A stretch of DNA of 64,000 bases from NCBI RefSeq assembly GCF_027744825.2, contig NC_071340.1, positions 2,177,501 to 2,241,500 of the forward strand, given 5' to 3'. Positions within the stretch are counted from its first letter, which is position 1, and each line of letters opens with the position of its first letter. A program made the translations under genes and the position numbers. Below, in pieces: positions 57,708 to 64,000 of the stretch. The notes beneath the pieces were generated by a model. It did no database searches. It saw only the letters and a program-made list of their open reading frames with translations, and had not been told where the DNA came from. Source of the stretch: Synchiropus splendidus (Eukaryota > Chordata > Actinopteri > Syngnathiformes > Callionymidae).

Positions 57708-59190
57708 TCTTTCTAGTAGTTGCACATCAAATCTAAGCTGTCTACAGTGTTTTTCCAAAGTTATCAACTTTTTTATGTTTGGCGTTCCAGAACCGACCTT
57801 ATCTCAGGCTGAAAGCGCGTTTTACGCATTGTGCCAGAACTTTGCAGGGAAGCTTCAGAACATGACATTTTCACCTCCCACTATAGCAGAAAGGGTCTTT
57901 CTAGTAGTTGCACAACCAATCTTAGCTGTCTGAAGTGTTTTTCCAAAGTTATAAACATTTTTATGTTTGGCGTTCCGGAATAGACCTTATCTCAGGCTGA
58001 AAACTCGTTTTCTGCATTGTGCCATAACTTTGCAGGGAAGCTTCAAAACATGAATTTTTTACCTCCCACTATAGCAGAAAGGGTCTTTCTAGTAGTTGCA
58101 CATCAAATCTAAGCTGTCTGAAGTGTTTTTCCAAGGTTATCAACTTTTTTTATGTTGCCGTTCTGGAATCGACCTTATCTCACGCTGAAAACGCGTTTTT
58201 CGCATTGTGCCATAAATTTGCAAGGAAGCTTCAGAACATGAAAATTTCACTCCCCACTACAGCAGAAATCGTCTTTCTAGTAGTTGCACATCAAATCTAA
58301 ACTATCTGAAGTGTTTTTCCAAAGTTATCAACTTTTTTATGTTTGGCGTTCCGGAATCGACTTTATCTCAGGCTGAAAACGCGTTTTACGCATTGTGCCA
58401 TAAATTTGCAGGGAAGCTTCAGAACATGAAATTTTCACTTCCCACTGTATCAGAAAGAGTCTTTCTAGTAGTTGCACATCAAATCTAAGCTGTCTGAAGT
58501 GTTTTTCCAAAGTTATCAACATTTTTATGTTTGGCGTTCCGGAATCGATCTTATCTCAGGCTAAAAATGCGTTTTCTGCATTGTGCCATAACTTTGCAGG
58601 GAAGCTTCAGAACATGAAATTTTCACCTCCCACTATAGCAGAAAGGGTCTTTCTAGTCGTTGCACATTAAATCTAAGCTGTCTGATATGTTTTTCCAAAG
58701 TTATCAACATTTTTACGTTTGCCGCTCCGGAACCCACATTATCTCGGGCTGAAAACGCGTTTTCTGCATTGTGCCATAACTTTGCAGGGAAGCTTCAGAA
58801 CATGAAATTTTAACCTCCCACTGTAGCAGAAAGGGTCTTTCTAGTAGTTGCACATCAAATCTAAGCTATCTGAAGTGTTTTTTCCAAAGTTATCAACATT
58901 TTTAAGTTTGGCGTTCCGGAACCCACCTTATCTCTGGTTGAAAACGCGTTTTCTGCATTGTGCCATAAATTTGCAGGGAAGCTTCAGAACATGAAATTTT
59001 CACCTGCCACCGTAGCAGAACTGGTCTTTCTAGTAGTTGCACATCAAATCTAAGCTGTCTGAAGTGTTTTTCAAAAGTTATCAACATTTTTATGTTTGGC
59101 GTTCCGGAATCGACCTTATCTCAGGCTGAAAACGCGTTTTACGCATTGTGCCATAAATTTGCAGGGAATCTTCAGAACATGAAATTTTCA
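57708..59190 (+). repeat. 9-monomer HOR, incomplete copy 2 (about 7.9 monomers)
   Basis: Follows copy 1 in the same order and is lost near 59190, where CTCCCACTATATCAG replaces CTGCCACTATAGCAG. Differences noticed include GTTATAAAC near 57951, CTCACGCTG near 58180, and TTTTTACGTTTGCCGCTCC near 58711 against TTTTTGCGTTTGCCCCTCC in copy 1. Confidence 0.88.
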
Positions 59191-61500
59191 CCTCCCACTA
59201 TATCAGAAAGAGTCTTTCTAGTAGTTGCACATCAAATCTAAGCTGTCTGAAGTGTTTTTCCAAAGTTATCAACTTTTTTATGTTTGCCGTTGCGGAATCG
59301 AACTTATCTCAGGCTGAAAACGCTTTTCACGCATTGTGCCATAACTTTTCAGGGAAGCTTCAGAACATGAAATTTTCACCTACCACTATATCAGAAAGGG
59401 TCTTTCTAGTAGTTGCACATCAAATCTAAGCTGTCTGAAGTGTTTTTCCAAAGTTATCAACATTTTTATGTTTGGCGTTCCGGAATCAACCTTATCTCAG
59501 GCTGACAACGCGTTTCCTACTTTGTGCCATAACTTTGCAGGTAAGCTTCAGAACATGAAAATTTCACCTCCCACTATAGCAGAAAGGGTCTTTCTAGAAG
59601 TTGAACATCAAATCTAAGCTGTCAGAAGTGTTTTTCCAAAGTTATCAACATTTTTATGTTTGGCGTTCCGTAATCCACCTTGTCTCAGGCTGAAAACGCG
59701 TTTTTCGCATTATGCCATAAATTCGCTGGGAAGCTTCAGAACATGAAATTTTCACCTGCCACTATAGCAGAAATGGTCTTTCTAGTAGTTACACATCAAA
59801 TCTAAGCTGTCTGAAGTGTTTTTCGAAAGTTATCAACATTTTTATGTTTGGTGTTCCGGAATCTACCTTTTCTCAGGCTAAAAACGCGTTTTCTTCATTG
59901 TGCCATAAATTTACAGGGAAGCTTCAGAACATGACATTTTCACCTTCCACTATATCAGAAAGGGTCTTTCTAGTAGTTGCACATCAAATCTAAGCTGTCT
60001 GAAGTGTTTTTCCAAAGTTATCAACTTTTTTATGTTTGCCGTTGCGGAATCGAACTTATCTCAGGCTGAAAACGCTTTTTACGCATTGTGCCATAACTTT
60101 TCAGGGAAGCTTCAGAACATGAAATTTTCACCTACCACTATATCAGAAAGGGTCTTTCTAGTAGTTGCACATCAAATCTAAGCTGTCTGAAGTGTTTTTC
60201 CAAAGTTATCAACATTTTTATGTTTGGCGTTCCGGAATCAAACTTATCTCAGGCTGACAACGCGTTTCCTACTTTGTGCCATAACTTTGCAGGTAAGCTT
60301 CAGAACATGAAAATTTCACCTCCCACTATAGCAGAAAGGGTCTTTCTAGAAGTTGAACATCAAATCTAAGCTGTCAGAAGTGTTTTTCCAAAGTTATCAA
60401 CATTTTTATGTTTGGTGTTCCGGAATCTACCTTTTCTCAGGCTAAAAACGCGTTTTCTTCATTGTGCCATAAATTTACAGGGAAGCTTCAGAACATGACA
60501 TTTTCACCTTCCACTATATCAGAAAGGGTCTTTCTAGTAGTTGCACATCAAATCTAAGCTGTCTGAAGTGTCTTTAGATAGTTATCAACATTTTTATGTT
60601 TGGCGTTCCGGAATCGACCTTATGTCAGGCTGAAAATGCGTTTTCTGCGTTGTGCCATAACTTTGCAGAGAAGCTTCAGAACATGAACTTTTCACTTCCC
60701 ACTACAACAGAAAGGGTCTTTCTAGTAGTTGCACATCAAATCTAATCTGTCTGAAGTGTTTTTCAAAAGTTATCAAGATTTTTATGTTTGGCGTTGCGGA
60801 ATCGACCTTATCTCAGGCTGAAAACGCGTTTTACGCATTGTGCCATAAATTTGCAGGGAATCTTCAGAACATTAAATTTTCACATCCCACTAAGGCAGAA
60901 AGGGTCTTTCAAGTAGTTGCATATTAAATCTATGCTGTCTGAAGTGTTTTTCAAAAGTTATCAACATTTTTATGTTTGGCGATCCGGAATCGTCCTTATC
61001 TCAGGCTGAAAACGCGTTTTCTGCATTGTGCCATAACTTTGCAGGGAAGCTTCAGAACAGGGAATGTTCACCTCCCACTATAGCAGACATGGTCTTTCTA
61101 GTAGTTGCACATCAAATCTAAGCTGTCTGAAGTGTTTTTCCAAAGTTATCAACTTTTTTATGTTTGCCGTTGCGGAATCGAACTTATCTCAGGCTGAAAA
61201 CGCTTTTTACGCATTGTGCCATAACTTTTCAGGGAAGCTTCAGAACATGAAATTTTCACCTACCACGATATCAGAAAGGGTCTTTCTAGTAGTTGCACAT
61301 CAAATCTAAGCTGTCTGAAGTGTTTTTCCAAAGTTATCAACATTTTTATGTTTGGCGTTCCGGAATCAACCTTATCTCAGGCTGACAACGCGTTTCCTAC
61401 TTTGTGCCATAACTTTGCAGGTAAGCTTCAGAACATGAAAATTTCACCTCCCACTATAGCAGAAAGGGTCTTTCTAGAAGTTGAACATCAAATCTAAGCT
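59191..61500 (+). repeat. Subarray with a two-monomer block repeated three times
   Basis: A block of about 410 bp with TTTGCCGTTGCGGAATCGAAC, AACGCTTTT, CTACCAC, GCTGACAACGCG, TTTCCTACTTTG, AGGTAAGC and AGAAGTTGAACATC recurs at 59229-59640, 59981-60392 and 61109-61500. Offsets are 752 and 1128 bp, four and six monomers. Between them a monomer with GGTGTTCCGGAATC and CATAAATTTACAGGG occurs twice, 564 bp apart (59851 and 60415). This is a local HOR in formation, with unequal spacing. Confidence 0.86.
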
Positions 61501-64000
61501 GTCTGAAGTGTTTTCCCAAAGTTATCAACAATTTTATGTTTGGCGTTCGGGAACCCACCTTATCTCAGGCTGAAAATGCGTTTTCTGCATTGTGCCATAA
61601 ATTTGCAGAGAAGCTTCAGAAAATGAAATTTTCACCTGCCACTATAGCAAAAATGGTCTTTCTAGTAGTTGCACATCAAATCTAAGCTGTCTGAAGTGTT
61701 TTTCCAAAGTTATCAACACTTTTATGTTTGGCGTTCCGGAATCGACCTTATCTCAGCCTGAAAACGTGTTTTCTGCATTGTGCCATAACTTTGCAGGGAA
61801 GCTTCAGAATATGAAATTTTAACCTCCCACTATAGCAGAAAGGGTCTTTCTAGTAGTTGCACATCAAATCTAAGCTGTCTGAAGTGTTTTTCCAAAGTTT
61901 TCAACATTTTTATGTTTGTCGTTACGGAACCCGCCTTATCTCAGGCTGAAAGCGCTTTTTTTGCATTGTGCCATAACATTGCAGGGAAGCTTCAGAACAT
62001 GAAATTTTCACCTTCCACTATAGCAGAAAGGGTCTTTCTAGTAGTTGCACATCAAATCTAAGCTGTCTGAAGTGTTTTTCCAAAGTTATCAACACTTTTA
62101 TGTTTGGCGTTCCGGAATCAACATTATCTCGGGCTCTAAATGCGTTTTCTGCATTGTGCCATAACTTTGCTGGGAAGCTTCAGAACATGAAATTTTATCC
62201 TCCCACTATAACGGAAAGGGTCTTTCTAGTAGTTACACATCAAATCTAAGCTGTCTGATGTGTTTTTCTAAAGTTATCAACACTTTTATGTTTGGCGTTC
62301 CGGAATCAACCTTATCTCGGGCACTAAATGCGTTTTCTGCTTTGAGCCATAACTTTGCTGGGAAGCTTCAGAACATGAAATTTTCACCTCCCACTACAGC
62401 AGAAAGGGTCTTTCTAGTAGTTGCACATCAAATCTAAGCTGTCTGAAGTGTTTTTCCAAAGTTATCAACATTTTTATGTTTGGCGATCTGGAATCGACCT
62501 TATATCAGTCTTAAAATGCGTTTTCTGCATTGTGCCATTACTTTGCTGGGAAGCTTCAGAAAATGAAAATTTCACCTCCCACTTTAGTAGAAAGGGTCTT
62601 TCTAGTAGTTGCACTTCAAATCTAAGGTGTCTGAATTGTTTTTCCAAAGTTATCAACATTTTTATGTTTGGCGTTCCGGAATCCACCTTATCTCAGGCTG
62701 AAAACGCGTTTTCTGCATTGTGCCATAACTTTGCAGGGAAGATTCAGAACATGAAAATTTCACCTCCCACTTTAGTAGAAAGGGTCTTTCTAGTAGTTGC
62801 ACATCAAATCTAAGCTGCCTGAAGTGTTTTTCCAAAGATATCAACATTTTTATGTTTGGCATTCCGGAACCCACCTTATGTCAGGCTTAAAACGCGTTTT
62901 CTTGTTTGTGCCATAACTTTGCAGGGAAGCTTCAGAAAATGGAATTTTCACCTCCCACTTTAGCAGAAATGGTCTTTCTAGTAGTTGCACATCAAATCTA
63001 ACCTGTCTGAATTGTTTTTCCAAAGTTATCAACATTTTTATGTTTGGCGTTCCGGAACCGACCTTATCTCAGGTTGAAAACGCGTTTACTGCATTGTGCC
63101 ACAACTTTGCAGGGAAGCTTCAGAACATGAAATTTTCACATCCCACTATATCAGAAAGAGTCTTTCTAGTAGTTGCACATCAAATCTAAGCTGTCTGAAG
63201 TGTTTTTCCAAAGTTATCAACATTTTTATGTTTGGCGTTCCGGAATCGATCTTATCTCAGGCTAAAAATGCGTTTTCTGCATTGTGCTATAACTTTGCAG
63301 AGAAGGTTCAGAACATGAAATTTTCACATCCCACTATAGCAGAAAGGGTCTTTCAAGTAGTTGCACATCAAATCTAAGCTGTCTGAAGTGTTTTTCCAAA
63401 GTTATCAACATTCTTATGTTTGACGTTTCGGAACCCACCTTATGTCAGGCTGAAAATGCGTTTTTTGCATTGTGCCATAACTTTGCAGAGAAGTTTCAGA
63501 ACATGAAATTTTCACCTCCCACTACAGCAGAAAGGGTCTTTCTAGCAGTTGCACATCAAATCTAAGCTGTCTGAAGAGTTTTTCCAAAGTTATCAACATT
63601 TTTATGTTTGGCGTTCCTGAATCGACCTTATCTCAGGCTGAAAACGAGTTTTCTGCATTGTGCCATAACTTTGCAGAGAAGCTTCAGAACATGGAATTTT
63701 CAGTGCCCACTATAGCAGAAAGGGTCTTTCTAGCAGTTGCACATCAAATCTAAGCTGTCTGAAGTGTTTTTCCAAAGTTATCAACATTTTTATGTTTGGC
63801 ATTCCGGAACCCACCTTATCTGAGGCTGAAAACGTGTTTTCTGCATTCTGCCATAACATTGCAGGGAAGCCTCAAAACATGAAATTTTCACCTCCCACTA
63901 TATTATAAAGGATCTTTCTCGTAGTTGCACATCAAATCTAAGCTGTCTGAAGTGTTTTACCAAAGTTATCAACATTTTTATGTTTGGCGTTCCGGAATCG
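61501..64000 (+). repeat. Right-edge satellite without visible HOR
   Basis: About thirteen monomers, each close to the general consensus but with private changes (GGGCTCTAAATGCG, GGGCACTAAATGCG, TTTAGTAGAAAGG twice, TTTGCTGGG three times, ATTATAAAGG near 63901). Neighbouring monomers sometimes share a mark, which suggests short-range exchange only. The last monomer is cut by the window end just after TTCCGGAATCG, so the array continues. Confidence 0.85.

Larger units (their letters stand above)
1..64000 (+). repeat. 188-bp satellite DNA tandem array (whole window)
   Basis: Every part of the window aligns to one ~188-bp monomer, and the array is cut by both window edges. Numbering from the HindIII site, landmarks are: AAGCTTCAGAACATGAAA (1-18), CCTCCCACTATAGCAG (25-40), AAAGGGTCTTTCTAG (41-55), TTGCACATCAAATCTAAG (59-76), CTGTCTGAAGTG (77-88), TATCAACATTTTTATG (101-116), GGCGTTCCGGAA (120-131), CTTATCTCAG (137-146), GAAAACGCGTTTT (150-162) and GCATTGTGCCATAACTTTGC (165-184). 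Landmark spacing is 188 bp almost everywhere, with 189 in copies carrying GTCTTGAAG or an extra T in the T tract. All copies share one orientation. Base substitution is frequent between neighbours but low between HOR copies. The length is near one nucleosome plus linker. Seen: tandem structure, period, orientation. Known: such arrays with HORs are usual for centromeric or pericentromeric heterochromatin. Inferred: this is such a locus. I do not recognise the family or species. Confidence 0.98.

Noticed and set aside
3865..63377. About a hundred open frames of 60-144 codons, many with near-identical translations, resembling a tandem gene family
   Set aside because: They are frames through the satellite. 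188 leaves remainder 2 on division by 3, so each monomer is read in a different frame from the previous one, and most + strand frames end at the same CAAATCTAA. Both strands give such frames and indels break them freely. There is no codon bias, no intron signals and no recognisable domain.
1..64000. CRISPR-like direct repeats
   Set aside because: The repeats are contiguous 188-bp units with no short repeat/unique spacer alternation, no spacer diversity, and no cas genes.
1..64000. CENP-B box
   Set aside because: I looked for the pattern TTCG, four bases, A, two bases, CGGG. TTCG occurs in the TTTCGAAAG and TTTCGAAATCG variants, but the A and CGGG positions do not follow. No match in the consensus or main variants.
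1..64000. TATA-like or promoter elements (ACTATAGCAG, TTTTTATG) and polyadenylation-like signals
   Set aside because: They are ordinary parts of every monomer with no gene downstream. Nothing in the sequence alone distinguishes a functional site.
1..64000. Inverted array segments or a strand switch
   Set aside because: Landmarks such as CCTCCCACTATAG and TTATCAACATTTTTATG stay on the + strand throughout; I found no reverse-oriented monomer.
1..64000. Assignment to a named species or published satellite family
   Set aside because: The period and HindIII site resemble many plant and animal satellites, but I do not recognise the monomer and cannot search a database, so no name is given.

Overview
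The whole 64-kb window is one uninterrupted tandem array of a satellite repeat with a monomer of about 188 bp (roughly 340 copies), all head-to-tail in the same orientation. I found no protein-coding gene, RNA gene, transposon, CRISPR array or unique-sequence island. The monomer is about 40% G+C (counted on one consensus copy). It normally carries one HindIII site (AAGCTT), one TCCGGA and one ACGCGT. Long homogeneous satellite with higher-order repeats (HORs) is typical of centromeric or pericentromeric heterochromatin in plants and animals, so this is a eukaryotic chromosome. I cannot name the species or assign the repeat to a published family. Variants at CpG positions (TCGACC to TCAACC or TTGACC; ACGCG to ATGCG or ACACG) suggest the array is CpG-methylated.

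Layout: (1) 1-8.56 kb is a subarray whose monomers mostly read TTTTAACC after the conserved ATGAAA. It is built on a 5-monomer (941-bp) unit, clean at 1-1882 and then scrambled into 2-, 3-, 4- and 8-monomer spacings. (2) 8.56-25.49 kb is a mosaic of TTTTCACC-type monomers. It holds a 941-bp tandem duplication (14.4-16.1 kb), a 3194-bp-offset duplication (16.5-21.3 kb), blocks recopied at about 10.5, 11.1 and 13.6 kb, and recurrent length-variant monomers (128, about 146 and 203 bp). (3) 25.49-32.26 kb is two copies of an 18-mer HOR (3386 bp). (4) 32.26-34.04 kb is a transition with a 79-bp deletion junction. (5) 34.04-45.33 kb is the sharpest HOR block: two 16-mers (3010 bp) that look identical by eye, then two 14-mers (2634 bp) lacking the same two monomers. 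(6) 45.33-52.92 kb is irregular, with AACTTCTCAGGG-type monomers and stray copies of HOR monomers. (7) 52.92-55.69 kb is a 7-mer HOR (1318 bp), two full copies and a stub. (8) 56.0-59.2 kb is a 9-mer HOR (1693 bp), nearly two copies. (9) 59.2-61.5 kb carries a block repeated three times. (10) 61.5-64 kb is monomeric satellite with no HOR I could see.

The many short open frames are by-products of the repeat: 188 is not a multiple of 3, so each monomer is read in a different frame from the one before, and most + strand frames end at the same recurrent CAAATCTAA. Nothing indicates that they are genes. The features of real interest are the succession of HOR families, the apparent identity of the 16-mer copies, the in-phase two-monomer loss, the shared aberrant monomers that tag segment movement, and the dense palindromes inside each monomer, including a 14-bp perfect palindrome around ACGCGT.
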